DNA from: Bacteroidetes bacterium 41-46
GTDB taxonomy: Bacteria; Bacteroidota; Bacteroidia; Bacteroidales; UBA932
NCBI GenBank assembly: GCA_001897515.1
Contig: MKTA01000006.1
Location: 1-64,000 of the forward strand
Length of the DNA: 64,000 nucleotides
Reading direction: 5' to 3'
The notes beneath the pieces are model-generated. The model searched no databases and was not told where the DNA came from. It saw only the letters and a list, made by a program, of their open reading frames with translations. This document shows positions 18,917-28,360 of this stretch, piece after piece; the stretch's first letter is position 1, and each line of letters starts with the position of its first letter. A program made the position numbers and the translations under genes.

Positions 18917-20251
18917 CTATACTAAAAGCTCAAGTCCAATTTTAAAAGAGAAAAATGCAGCAATCCAGGCAATTGCGATAGTGCTTACAATTGATACTAC
19001 AGCCCATTTCCAGCTCCCGGATTCCTTCCTAATGGTAAATGCTGTCGCAACGCATGGCATATATAAAAGGGAAAATATCATAAACGAGAGGGCGTTTGCT
19101 TTGTTAAAAACCTTCTCTTCTCTTATTCTGGACATGAGCGACGTGTTAAGTTCACCATCCTCTGATTCGTCAGCCTCTGCTTTATAGACTACGCCAAGAG
19201 TACTTATGATAAACTCTTTTGCTGTTACACCGGTAACCAGGCTAACCGACATTTTCCAGTCAAATCCCAAAGGTTTCATAGCCGGTTCAAGAACTCTTCC
19301 AAAATGTTCCAGATAGGAGACCCTTTCTGTATCCGGATTATTTTTGTCCTTAAGCGGGAAGTAGTCAAGGGCCCAAACTATAATAACAGCAAGGAGAACA
19401 ACCGTACTTATCTTTTTCAGGTACTCGGAGGCAGCATCCCACATACTGCTGACTGAACGTCCTAGCGACGGTTTTCTGTAAGAGGGCAGGGGGATAGAGT
19501 AGTCTTTTATTCCGAAATTGAAAAATATCTTTTTAAAAAGTATAGCCATTAATATACCGGTAATTATACCGCCAAAATAGAGCAGACTCAGAACCATTAC
19601 CTGATTCTCCGGAAAGAATATGCCTGAAAAGAGAAGAAAAGTAGGGATTCTTGCGCTGCATGGTATATAAGGTATCATTAGCATTGTGAGGATGCGATCT
19701 GATTTTCGCTCTATTGTTCTAGTGGCCATAATTGCGGGTACGTTGCATCCAAAACCCATTAAAAGCGGAATAAACGAACTCCCGTGCAGGCCTATATGGT
19801 GCATATATTTGTCCATTATCGTCGCTGCCCTGGGAAGATATTCCGTCTCCTGAAGAAGAGAAAGGAAGAAAAATAGAATAAGTATGTTTGGAAGAAACGC
19901 CAAAACACTACCTACTCCCATTATAACACCTTGACTCAGAAAGTCGTTGAACCAACCTGCAGCCATGTGGTCTCTGATATAAGCAGCACCCTGATCCATG
20001 AGCCACTCAATCCCTTGTTGGGGATACGCACCCAATGTAAAGGTTGAATAGAATATAAACCAAATGATAAAAATAAAGGAGAGTAATCCCCATACAGGGT
20101 GAGTGAGGTACCTGTCTAATCTCTGACTTCTACTGTCTTGTGTAGGTTTTAGGTGTCTGTATTTCAGGCCTTTGATTAAATTACCCTTAATCTCAGGCCT
20201 TTTGGCCGAGAACTCTGAATCTCCTTTTTTTTCTCTTTCTCTATGGCTCAT
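18917..20251 (-). CDS. FeoB-like membrane permease lacking the GTPase domain
   Basis: This protein matches the membrane half of the ferrous iron transporter FeoB. It has a short linker-like N-terminus (about residues 1-45), then LTHPVWG and TFTLGAYP. The conserved GFGCNVPAIMATRT is at residues 166-179 with Cys169, and IPCSARIPTF is near Cys198. About eight transmembrane helices and a cytosolic loop at 375-395 follow. It is 444 residues long; typical FeoB is about 700-800. The whole N-terminal G domain (Walker A, NKxD) is absent, and upstream DNA is dxs in another frame, so it is not a simple truncation. It overlaps dxs by 11 bases, implying coupled translation. No feoA is present. Fe2+ transport is inferred from homology; activity without the G domain is uncertain. 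Confidence 0.85.
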   Translation of the reverse strand: MSHREREKKGDSEFSAKRPEIKGNLIKGLKYRHLKPTQDSRSQRLDRYLTHPVWGLLSFIFIIWFIFYSTFTLGAYPQQGIEWLMDQGAAYIRDHMAAGWFNDFLSQGVIMGVGSVLAFLPNILILFFFLSLLQETEYLPRAATIMDKYMHHIGLHGSSFIPLLMGFGCNVPAIMATRTIERKSDRILTMLMIPYIPCSARIPTFLLFSGIFFPENQVMVLSLLYFGGIITGILMAILFKKIFFNFGIKDYSIPLPSYRKPSLGRSVSSMWDAASEYLKKISTVVLLAVIIVWALDYFPLKDKNNPDTERVSYLEHFGRVLEPAMKPLGFDWKMSVSLVTGVTAKEFIISTLGVVYKAEADESEDGELNTSLMSRIREEKVFNKANALSFMIFSLLYMPCVATAFTIRKESGSWKWAVVSIVSTIAIAWIAAFFSFKIGLELLV

Positions 20252-22103
20252 TTGTAATTGCTTTTAAAATACCCTCTTTGTCGTATCCGCATTCGGCCTT
20301 GAGTTCTGGTACTGTACCCTGCTCTATAAAGGTATCAGGAATACCAAGCCCATCTACTTTAACGTCAAGAGATCTTGAGGCAATAAACTCGGATATGGCT
20401 GAAAATAAGCCTCCTACTACTGTGCCGTCCTCAATTGATATTATTCTTTTGCACCTTTCTGCTGCTTTAAGAACAAGCTCCTCGTCAAAAGGTTTAAGGA
20501 ATCTCATATCAATATGCATAGGGTTATAGCCTTTTAACCTAGCCTCAGCAATAGCCTCAGCTGCATCATTTCCCACTGTGCCTAAACTTATTACAGCGAC
20601 TTTACTGCCATCAGAAAGGACTCTCCCTTTGCCCGGTTCAATTGCTTCAAATGGGGCCCCTCTCCATGATACCCCCTCGCCATATCCGCGAGGATATCTT
20701 ATAGTTGACATACCCCAGTCATGAAGCTGTGCTGAGTAAAGCATATTTCTCAGTTCAAGCTCATTCATAGGAGCGGCTATTATCATTCCCGGAATACATC
20801 TCATGTAGGCTAAATCATATGCTCCATGGTGAGTTGCACCGTCCTCTCCCACAAGTCCGCCCCTGTCCAGACAGAAGACAACCTTAAGGTTTTGTGTTGC
20901 AACATCGTGTATAACGCTGTCATATGCTCTCTGCATAAAGCTGGAGTATATATTGCAATAGGGGAGAAGTCCCTTGGCAGCCATCCCGGCGGAAAATGTA
21001 ACTGCGTGCTGCTCTGCAATGCCTACATCAAAAGATCTTTCAGGAATCTCCTTCATGACTATGTTCATAGAGCAACCGGTTGGCATTGCCGGAGTTACTC
21101 CAACTATCTTTTTGTTTTGCCTAGCAAGTTCAAGAAGAGTTTCACCAAAAACATCCTGATACCTGTCTGCAGATTGATTTCCATTTGATCTTCTCTTCCC
21201 TGTGTTTTTGTCAAAATTCCCGGGAGAGTGCCATACTACCTGATCATCCTCAGCGGGTTTGTAACCTTTACCCTTTTTTGTAACAATATGCAGTAGTTTT
21301 GGCCCGCTAATCTCTTTTAGCTGAGATATAGTCTCAAGCAACTGTTCAGTATTATGTCCATCTATAACTCCAAAATATCTGAATCCAAGAGACTCAAATA
21401 CAGAGCCTGACTTAAAGAAGGCAGCCTTTGTGCTAAAGAGGAACTTCCCGGCCAGAGATCTTAACTTGTCTGAACCGAGGTATTTCCACACCCTGTTTTT
21501 TGTTTTATTGTAAAAATGGGATGTAGTGAACTTTAGAAGGTAGTTATGCATAGCCCCGACATTTGGGTCTATTGAGATTTGGTTATCGTTCAGGATAACC
21601 AGTATATTGTTTTTATGAGCTCCTGCATTGTTAAGCCCTTCATATGCAAGTCCTCCTGTCAGCGCACCGTCTCCAATTATCGCAACAACCTGTTCGTTGC
21701 TACCCTCCAGCTCAGAAGCAACTGCCATTCCAAGTGCAGCCGATATTGATGTTGATGAATGTCCTACTCCAAATGCATCATAAGGAGATTCACTTATTTT
21801 CGGGAAGCCGCTGATGCCTTTGTATTTTCTGTTGTTTATAAAGGCATCTCTTCTGCCGGTAAGAATCTTGTGAGCATAGGCCTGGTGACCCACATCCCAT
21901 ATAATTTTATCCTTTGGGGCATTATAAATATAATGCAGGACTACAGTAAGCTCAACAGTTCCAAGACTCGCCCCGATATGGCCGGGGTTCTCCGCACATG
22001 AGGATATTATAAACTCTCTTAATTCTGAACACAGCTCTGGCAGCTGATCTGGTGAGAGCCTTTTGATATCTGAGGGAGAGTCTATTTTGTCAAGATATTT
22101 CAT
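20241..22103 (-). CDS. dxs: 1-deoxy-D-xylulose-5-phosphate synthase
   Basis: DXS condenses pyruvate and glyceraldehyde 3-phosphate using thiamine diphosphate, the first step of the MEP isoprenoid pathway. The 620-residue protein is full length. The thiamine-binding motif GDGALTGG is at residues 144-151, followed by GLNNAG. The catalytic-region words DVGHQAYAHKILTGR and AEQHAVTFSAGMA are intact. The stop codon lies inside the FeoB-like gene (11-base overlap). The upstream gap to the divergent MFS gene is 187 bases. Confidence 0.98.
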   Translation of the reverse strand: MKYLDKIDSPSDIKRLSPDQLPELCSELREFIISSCAENPGHIGASLGTVELTVVLHYIYNAPKDKIIWDVGHQAYAHKILTGRRDAFINNRKYKGISGFPKISESPYDAFGVGHSSTSISAALGMAVASELEGSNEQVVAIIGDGALTGGLAYEGLNNAGAHKNNILVILNDNQISIDPNVGAMHNYLLKFTTSHFYNKTKNRVWKYLGSDKLRSLAGKFLFSTKAAFFKSGSVFESLGFRYFGVIDGHNTEQLLETISQLKEISGPKLLHIVTKKGKGYKPAEDDQVVWHSPGNFDKNTGKRRSNGNQSADRYQDVFGETLLELARQNKKIVGVTPAMPTGCSMNIVMKEIPERSFDVGIAEQHAVTFSAGMAAKGLLPYCNIYSSFMQRAYDSVIHDVATQNLKVVFCLDRGGLVGEDGATHHGAYDLAYMRCIPGMIIAAPMNELELRNMLYSAQLHDWGMSTIRYPRGYGEGVSWRGAPFEAIEPGKGRVLSDGSKVAVISLGTVGNDAAEAIAEARLKGYNPMHIDMRFLKPFDEELVLKAAERCKRIISIEDGTVVGGLFSAISEFIASRSLDVKVDGLGIPDTFIEQGTVPELKAECGYDKEGILKAITNEP

Positions 22104-22290
22104 GTCTATAATCTACCTATTTTCTATTAACAACCATCTCCGCTGTTTGTTGGGAGACCCGTGATGAAAAACACGGCAAGTTACAACATATTTCTCATAT
22201 GGAACCGACAAAAGTTTATTTTGCAAATAGGATAAAAAGTAATAGTTTAGCTAAACCTTAATAAACTTAACTAATCTAAAATAATTAACT
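22104..22290. other. Divergent intergenic region between dxs and the first MFS gene
   Basis: This region of 187 bases must hold promoters in both directions. A hairpin (CCGTG, 8-base loop, CACGG) lies at about 22159-22176 in what would be the dxs leader. The 60 bases before the MFS start are A/T-rich with TAACTAA-like words. I found no exact TAnnTTTG element on either strand and no recognisable riboswitch. Confidence 0.4.
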
Positions 22291-23667
22291 GTGGAGACAA
22301 AATCGCTTCTGTTGAAGGACAGGTTTTTTATCAGGTGGTCAGTCCTGATTCTGCTTGCCCTGATGATGTTTTTTGCCTATATGTTTGTGGATGTTCTCTC
22401 ACCCCTTCAGAGCCTTTTGGAGAGTCAGAGGGGCTGGACACCTGAAAACTACGGCACATTTGCAAGTTCTGAGTATTTTCTGAATGTATTTGCCCTTTTC
22501 CTGATTTTTGCAGGCGTAATTCTTGACAAAATTGGAGTCCGCTCCTCAGCACTTCTTTCCGGAGCTCTTATGGTTGCCGGAGCATCGCTGAAATACTATG
22601 CAGTAAGTCCTGCTTTTGCGGGAACAGGACTGGAGGTATGGCTTGGCAGCTGGTGGTCTTCATTCCCTGCATCGGCAAAGCTGGCCTCACTAGGATTTAT
22701 GGTTTTTGGCTGCGGAGTTGAAATGGCCGGAATAACAGTATCTAAAGGTATTGTGAAATGGTTTAAGGGAAAAGAGATGGCTCTGGCTATGGGTATTGAA
22801 ATGGCCATTGCAAGATTGGGTGTTTTTGCCGTTTTCAGAATCTCTCCAAGGATTGCCGAGAGGTATTCAGAGCTGAGTGCACCTGTTTTGTTTGTCGTTA
22901 TACTTCTTCTGATAGGCCTTATCTGTTTTATGGCATACTTCTTCTTTGACAAGAGGCTTGAGAAGCAACTTGGCGAGAGAGGTGATGAGCCGGAAGAGCC
23001 TTTTAAAGTTAGCGATCTTGGAATTCTTTTTACCAGTAAGACCTTCCTGATAGTTGCCGGCCTTTGTGTACTTTACTACTCGGCAATATTCCCGTTTCAG
23101 AAATTTGCCGCCAATATGCTAGAGTGCAGATTGGGCATATCAAATACGGATGCCAGTGATATTTTTTCATATTTTCCGCTCGGAGCAATGTTACTCACTC
23201 CTCTTCTTGGAGGATTTCTGGACACAAGGGGAAAGGGTGCTACTATGCTAATGCTTGGAGCAATTCTGATGACAGCATGCCATCTTGTATTCGCTCTGAC
23301 TCCTGATGCTCTCTTCACTAAACCTGTAGCATATTCAGCAATTGTACTTCTTGGCGTTAGCTTTTCGCTTGTTCCGGCTGCCTTGTGGCCCTCTGTACCT
23401 AAGTTAGTTGAGAACAGATACCTTGGCAGCGCATATTCTGTCGTGTTCTGGATTCAGAATATTGGACTTATGGTATTTCCAATGCTTATTGGCTGGGCTC
23501 TTGCCCAATCAAACAAAGGAGTAACCAATCCGCTTGAATATGATTATACTGTACCTATGCTTATCTTTTCATCACTTGGTATATTTGCATTTGGACTTGC
23601 AATATGGCTTAAGGCAGAGGATAAGAGAAAAGGATATGGTTTGGAACTCCCTAATATTGAGAAGTAA
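22291..23667 (+). CDS. MFS transporter, paralogue 1 of 3
   Basis: This is an inner-membrane major facilitator superfamily permease of 458 residues with about 12 transmembrane helices. It starts at a GTG. That start is supported because its N-terminus lines up with the third paralogue (RW-VLILLA then DV-SPLQ). The central signature IVKWFKGKEMALAMGIEMA is shared by all three copies. It is followed by a second-half motif PAALWPSVPKLVENRYLGSAYS. The family pattern resembles bacterial relatives of MFSD1 (KWFKGKE-LxLAxGxQLSxARxGS), which moves dipeptides in animals. That link is by memory of the motif only and the substrate is unknown. The second paralogue follows after 38 bases, probably in one operon. 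Confidence 0.88.
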   Translation: METKSLLLKDRFFIRWSVLILLALMMFFAYMFVDVLSPLQSLLESQRGWTPENYGTFASSEYFLNVFALFLIFAGVILDKIGVRSSALLSGALMVAGASLKYYAVSPAFAGTGLEVWLGSWWSSFPASAKLASLGFMVFGCGVEMAGITVSKGIVKWFKGKEMALAMGIEMAIARLGVFAVFRISPRIAERYSELSAPVLFVVILLLIGLICFMAYFFFDKRLEKQLGERGDEPEEPFKVSDLGILFTSKTFLIVAGLCVLYYSAIFPFQKFAANMLECRLGISNTDASDIFSYFPLGAMLLTPLLGGFLDTRGKGATMLMLGAILMTACHLVFALTPDALFTKPVAYSAIVLLGVSFSLVPAALWPSVPKLVENRYLGSAYSVVFWIQNIGLMVFPMLIGWALAQSNKGVTNPLEYDYTVPMLIFSSLGIFAFGLAIWLKAEDKRKGYGLELPNIEK

Positions 23668-23705
23668 TTCAATTTAACTAAATAAACCCCACTAAATTAA
23701 ACCAA

Positions 23706-25127
23706 ATGAATTCAGCATTAAAACTACTGAAAGATTCAAAGAGCGCCAGATGGATTGTGTTGCTCTCACTCTCAATCCCAATGTTTGCATCCTATTTTTT
23801 TGACGACCTCTTTACCACAATTTCCCACATTTTTCAAAATCCAGATATGGTAGCACTTGGCTGGAATATCAGCGATTATGGATTCTATGGCGGAGCATAT
23901 TCTCTGCTGTGTGTGTGGGGAGGATTAGTTATTTGCGGAATGCTCCTGGATAAATGGGGTGTAAGAATTACCGGATCGCTCTTTGTAGGGCTTATGGTTA
24001 TCGGATCAATAATTGTTGTCTATGCAATATCAGAGAGCTTCTCTCAAAGTTCACTGGCAATCTGGCTAGGCCGATTCTTTACAAAACCCTCTCTGGCTCT
24101 TGCATATGCCGGATGCGCAATTTTCGGACTTGGCAGTGAAATAGCCGGTGTGGCAGTTACAAGATCTATTGCAAAATGGTTTAAAGGAAAGGAGATGGCT
24201 TTGGCAATGGGCCTTCAACTTGCGTTGGCAAGGCTGGGAACAGCTACGGCTCTTATAGTAGTCCCAAGGCTTGTTAATATTGATCAAAGCTTTGTCCCTT
24301 TTTCAGAGACCAGCAAGCCGGCTGTAGTAGGCTTAATCCTTATGACTGTTGCTTTGGCTCTTTGGGGATTTTTCCTTATTATGGACAGCAAACTAGACAG
24401 GCAGACTGCAGATGAAGCGAGAAGGAACAATACAGAAACAGTTAAAGAGGATAAATTCAAGTTTTCAGATATTTTTAAAATTCTCGGAAACAAGCATTTT
24501 ATACTTGTCTCTTTGCTTTGCGTTTTCTTCTATGCATGTATAATCTCCTTTAGAAGATTTGCTACTACAATCATAATTCCAAGGTTTGAAATTGATAGTG
24601 AGATTGCATCATTAATGGTCTCTCTCATTCCTTTTTCTACTATGATATTTACTCCTATCTTTGGTTCATTGGTGGATTCAAAGGGTAAGGCTACAAGATT
24701 TATGATTCTTGGCTCTTTCCTTGTGCTTGTTTCTCACCTGATTATCGGATTTGCTCCCGGCGAACCAATATTCGGTTATGCAGGTATTGCAATCATGGGG
24801 GTTGCTTATGCACTTGTTCCTGCAGCTATGTGGCCTTCGGTTCCAAAGATTATCCCTGAAAAGAATCTTGGAACTGCATACTCACTCATTTACTGGATTC
24901 AGAATATGGGGATGTTACTTGTGCCAATAGTAGTTGGAATAATCATTGCAAGAACTACTGAGTCAGTTGCTGATCCTTTAGAGGCAGGTGTTAGATCTGC
25001 TGTAAATGCCGAGTACTTCTTTATATTTTTATCATTAATTGCAATAGTTGTGTCTTTTATACTTGGAAGATCTTCCGATAGAAATCCTCAACTTGCACTT
25101 GATGTGCCTAATAAAAAGAAAAAATAG
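23706..25127 (+). CDS. MFS transporter, paralogue 2 of 3
   Basis: This 473-residue inner-membrane permease has about 12 transmembrane helices and is related to its neighbours. It has IAKWFKGKEMALAMGLQLAL and PAAMWPSVPKIIPEKNLG, the same two landmarks as the flanking copies. A basic/charged cytosolic loop (about residues 225-250, MDSKLDRQTADEARRNN) separates the two halves. It is the last gene before the bidirectional terminator at 25154-25198. Substrate unknown; uptake or export of a small peptide or organic acid are both possible. Confidence 0.88.
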   Translation: MNSALKLLKDSKSARWIVLLSLSIPMFASYFFDDLFTTISHIFQNPDMVALGWNISDYGFYGGAYSLLCVWGGLVICGMLLDKWGVRITGSLFVGLMVIGSIIVVYAISESFSQSSLAIWLGRFFTKPSLALAYAGCAIFGLGSEIAGVAVTRSIAKWFKGKEMALAMGLQLALARLGTATALIVVPRLVNIDQSFVPFSETSKPAVVGLILMTVALALWGFFLIMDSKLDRQTADEARRNNTETVKEDKFKFSDIFKILGNKHFILVSLLCVFFYACIISFRRFATTIIIPRFEIDSEIASLMVSLIPFSTMIFTPIFGSLVDSKGKATRFMILGSFLVLVSHLIIGFAPGEPIFGYAGIAIMGVAYALVPAAMWPSVPKIIPEKNLGTAYSLIYWIQNMGMLLVPIVVGIIIARTTESVADPLEAGVRSAVNAEYFFIFLSLIAIVVSFILGRSSDRNPQLALDVPNKKKK

Positions 25128-25153
25128 TAAGAATCTATTTCTGACTATCTATT

Positions 25154-25198
25154 AACAAAGGAGGCTGACCAAAATATATTTGGTCGGCCTCCTTTGTT
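25154..25198. terminator. Bidirectional terminator between convergent MFS genes
   Basis: A 20-bp stem runs from AACAAAGGAGGCTGACCAAA through the loop ATATA to TTTGGTCGGCCTCCTTTGTT, with a single T-G wobble. It lies between convergent MFS genes (stops at 25127 and 25259). The inner 31 bases are nearly the same as the hairpin at 5869-5904, including the loop. Confidence 0.88.
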
Positions 25199-25258
25199 AT
25201 ATCAGCAATCTGTGTCAGCTAAGTAAAATGTTGGCTCCCGAAGAGTGAACTGCACTTT

Positions 25259-26653
25259 TTACTCCCGGACACTCTTTTTCTCCATATTGGCAAATTGAAG
25301 TCTGTATCCCATCTTTTTATCTATGTATTTCAGGATAAGTGCAATAATTATTGAGAGGGAGCATACTGCAGCAAATATTGTCATGGTTAGGGTGTAATCA
25401 TACTTGTTTACTACAACTCCATCCTTTACGACAGTGCCGACTACACTATAGTTATTGAGAACATAGCCGACCAGAATTGGAACAATCATTAATCCAATAT
25501 TTTGGATGTAATAGGTAAGAGCATACGTAGTCCCAAGTTGTCTTTCAGGTATTATCTTTGCCAGGGATGGCCACATGGCTGAGGGCACCATTGAAAAAGC
25601 GATTCCCAGAAGGACCATCAATATTATAGCCATCCACCACTGATTGATGAAAGGCATTGCAAACAGAGTGTGTACTGTTGTAAGCAACAGAGCTCCACCA
25701 ATCATCAGATCTGCACCATGACCGATTTTATCATATATCCTGCCAAATAGCGGAGTAAGAACTATAGCTCCGAATGGTAACATGCTGGGTATTAGCCCGG
25801 ATAGCTTTGGATCAACACCAAATTTGAACTCCATCATGCCGGCGGCATATTTAAGGAAGGGGAATACGGCAGAGTAGAAAAGAACACACAATAATGCAAT
25901 AAGCCAGAATCCCTTGTTATTTAAAATAGCCTTAACATCTTTAATGTTGAATGACTCCTCTTTTTCTGCACCTGAGGCCTTTATCTGAGCATCAAGCCTT
26001 TTATCATAAATGGTGTAAACAGCAAAAGCGAGCAGTCCCACTATCAGGAGGCTCAACCCAAACAATACAGAGGTGCTAACATTTGAAAAACGGGAAGCGA
26101 TCATTGGGGAGAATGCCAATGCAGCTGCGGAGCCTAAGCGGGCAAGCGACAGCTGCATGCCCATTGCCAGGGCAAGCTCTTTACCCTTAAACCACTTAAC
26201 TACCGTTTTGCTTACAGTAATACCAGCCACCTCAGCTCCAACTCCATAAATTCCAAATCCCACAACAGCCCATACCACCTGCATCTTATATTCGCTTCCA
26301 AAGAAGACCATAGAACTCTGAAGCAGGGAATCGTTTGATACTGCCCAATATTTTAGAGCAATTCCCCCAACCATCAATATGCAGGACATTATCCCGCTAA
26401 ATCTGATGCCTTTACGATCAAGGATAAGGCCTCCGAAAATCAGCATCCCTAAAAAGACATTGAATATTGAGTAAGAACCGGAAAACCATCCATATTCAGA
26501 GGGATTCCACTGATTATGCCTCTCAAGCATTGTCTGAAGGGGAGAGAATACATCTGAAGCTACATAGGCTGCAAACATTGTGAATGCAACAAGAATCAAT
26601 ACCAGCCATCTGGTCATGGCTGAATCTCTGAGGTGTGGTGTATTAATATTCAT
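25259..26653 (-). CDS. MFS transporter, paralogue 3 of 3
   Basis: This 464-residue permease with about 12 transmembrane helices is the third copy of the local family. The signature VVKWFKGKELALAMGMQLSL and the second-half block PSAMWPSLAKIIPERQLG match the other two. Its start codon overlaps the purA stop by 4 bases (26650-26653), so it is translationally coupled to purA at the end of the lysS-to-purA operon. It differs from the plus-strand pair by an insert near the end (about residues 405-425, VVGTVVKDGVVVNKYDY). Substrate unknown. Confidence 0.9.
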   Translation of the reverse strand: MNINTPHLRDSAMTRWLVLILVAFTMFAAYVASDVFSPLQTMLERHNQWNPSEYGWFSGSYSIFNVFLGMLIFGGLILDRKGIRFSGIMSCILMVGGIALKYWAVSNDSLLQSSMVFFGSEYKMQVVWAVVGFGIYGVGAEVAGITVSKTVVKWFKGKELALAMGMQLSLARLGSAAALAFSPMIASRFSNVSTSVLFGLSLLIVGLLAFAVYTIYDKRLDAQIKASGAEKEESFNIKDVKAILNNKGFWLIALLCVLFYSAVFPFLKYAAGMMEFKFGVDPKLSGLIPSMLPFGAIVLTPLFGRIYDKIGHGADLMIGGALLLTTVHTLFAMPFINQWWMAIILMVLLGIAFSMVPSAMWPSLAKIIPERQLGTTYALTYYIQNIGLMIVPILVGYVLNNYSVVGTVVKDGVVVNKYDYTLTMTIFAAVCSLSIIIALILKYIDKKMGYRLQFANMEKKSVRE

Positions 26654-27912
26654 CTGAAAATGGTTTGATCTCTGTCCGGGCCTACGGAGATTATTTTGAT
26701 AGGAACTCCTGTCTCTTTCTCAATAAATCTTACATAGGTCATGAATTCAAAAGGCAGATCACTCTCCTCTGTAATTTTTGTGAGGTCTCTTTTCCAGCCT
26801 TTAAACTCCTTATAAACAGGCTCAACTTCAGCGAATGTATCAAATGGAACTTCGTTTGATTCAGCTCCGTCAACAAGATATCCGGTGGCAACCTTGATAG
26901 TGTCAAATGTGTCCATAACATCTGATTTCATCATTATTAGTTGCTCCACACCATTTATCATAATTGCATATTTCAGTGCAACCAGGTCAAGCCATCCTGT
27001 TCTTCTCGGGCGACCTGTAGTTGCCCCAAACTCAAAACCGAGCCTTCTGAGTTCTTCTCCTGTATGGTCGTTTAGTTCTGTCGGAAAGGGACCAGAGCCG
27101 ACCCTTGTGCAGTATGCTTTAAATATTCCGGATACCACGCCTATCTTTGATGGAGATACTCCAAGACCGGTGCATGCTCCTGCACAGGTTGTTGTTGAGG
27201 AGGTGACAAATGGATATGAACCAAAATCAACATCAAGCAACGAACCTTGTGCGCCCTCTGCCAGCACCCTCTTATTCTCGGCAAGCAAACCGTTTATAAG
27301 ATACTCTCCGTCAACAAGATTGAAGCCTTTTAAATACTCAATTGCTTCCAGCCACTCAGCCTCTCTCTCATTAATATCATAAGTGTAGTCAAATTGCTTA
27401 AGAAACGAGATATGTTTACTCTTGAGTGATCCAAACCGCTCAAGAAAATTGTCGGCCAATATATCGCCTACTCTAAGTCCGTTTCTTCCGGTTTTATCCA
27501 TATATGTAGGACCTATTCCTTTTAAAGTAGAGCCAATTTTTGAAGCCCCTTTTGAAGCCTCTGACGCAGCATCAATTATCCTGTGTGAGGGTAGTATAAG
27601 ATGTGCCTTTTTTGAAATTTGAATCCTCTCTCTTACAGGAACACCATTAGTCTCTATCTGAAGGCACTCCTCTCTGAAAATTATCGGGTCAATAACCACT
27701 CCGTTTCCTATAATGTTAAGCGTCCCTTTTCGGAAAACTCCAGATGGAATGGTATGGAGGACAAATTTTTTATCCTCAAAATGCAGAGAGTGGCCGGCAT
27801 TTGGCCCTCCCTGAAATCGGGCAACAACAGGGTAGCCCTTGGCCAGTACATCCACAATCTTACCCTTACCCTCGTCGCCCCACTGCAGGCCTAGAACAAC
27901 ATCAACTTTCAT
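26650..27912 (-). CDS. purA: Adenylosuccinate synthetase
   Basis: PurA joins IMP and aspartate with GTP to give adenylosuccinate, the first committed step to AMP. The 420-residue protein has the P-loop-like GDEGKGK at residues 12-18, and GPTYMDKTGRNGLRV and TTGRPRRTGWLDLVAL further on. The ending ISVGPDRDQTI is typical. It follows ssb by 15 bases and overlaps the downstream MFS gene by 4 bases. Confidence 0.98.
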   Translation of the reverse strand: MKVDVVLGLQWGDEGKGKIVDVLAKGYPVVARFQGGPNAGHSLHFEDKKFVLHTIPSGVFRKGTLNIIGNGVVIDPIIFREECLQIETNGVPVRERIQISKKAHLILPSHRIIDAASEASKGASKIGSTLKGIGPTYMDKTGRNGLRVGDILADNFLERFGSLKSKHISFLKQFDYTYDINEREAEWLEAIEYLKGFNLVDGEYLINGLLAENKRVLAEGAQGSLLDVDFGSYPFVTSSTTTCAGACTGLGVSPSKIGVVSGIFKAYCTRVGSGPFPTELNDHTGEELRRLGFEFGATTGRPRRTGWLDLVALKYAIMINGVEQLIMMKSDVMDTFDTIKVATGYLVDGAESNEVPFDTFAEVEPVYKEFKGWKRDLTKITEESDLPFEFMTYVRFIEKETGVPIKIISVGPDRDQTIFR

Positions 27913-27927
27913 AAAGTCTATAAATTA

Positions 27928-28335
27928 TTAAAATGGTAGATCCCCATTATCCTGGGGTATTATTTCCTGAATATTAGGCTGAGTATTAACAGCAGCGGAG
28001 TCATCCTGTTTACGGCCAAGAATCTGCAATGTGTCTGCGACAATCTCTACGGTATATTTCATTTGGCCGCTCTTATCCTCCCAGCTTCTAGATCTTAGCC
28101 TCCCTTCAATGAAAAGCTGAGACCCTTTTTTTACATATTTCTCACACCTCTCAGCAAGAGACCTCCAGCATACAATGTTATGCCATTCGGTCTGCTCTTG
28201 CATCTCTCCGGATTTGTCCCTGTACCTCTCAGTAGTAGCCAGGGATAATCGGGCCATAACAGAGCCTCCCTCAAGATGGCGCACTTCAGGGTCCTTACCG
28301 ACATTGCCGATAAGCATAACTTTGTTTAGTGACAT
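27928..28335 (-). CDS. ssb: Single-stranded DNA-binding protein
   Basis: SSB coats single-stranded DNA in replication, repair and recombination. The protein is 135 residues. The OB fold spans about 1-105 (MLIGNVGKDPEVRHLEGG, then WHNIVCWRSLAERCEKYVKKG). The C-terminus ends in the acidic, partner-binding tail DNGDLPF. A -7 box (TATCTTTG) sits about 25 bases upstream, at the end of aroE, so ssb may have its own promoter as well as operon read-through. Confidence 0.97.
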   Translation of the reverse strand: MSLNKVMLIGNVGKDPEVRHLEGGSVMARLSLATTERYRDKSGEMQEQTEWHNIVCWRSLAERCEKYVKKGSQLFIEGRLRSRSWEDKSGQMKYTVEIVADTLQILGRKQDDSAAVNTQPNIQEIIPQDNGDLPF

Positions 28336-28360
28336 AATTATAAGATTTTTTACTCAGTCA

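Noticed and set aside
18917-20251. FeoB core as a frameshifted full-length FeoB
   Set aside because: The DNA upstream is intact dxs on the same strand, so there is no place for a G domain.
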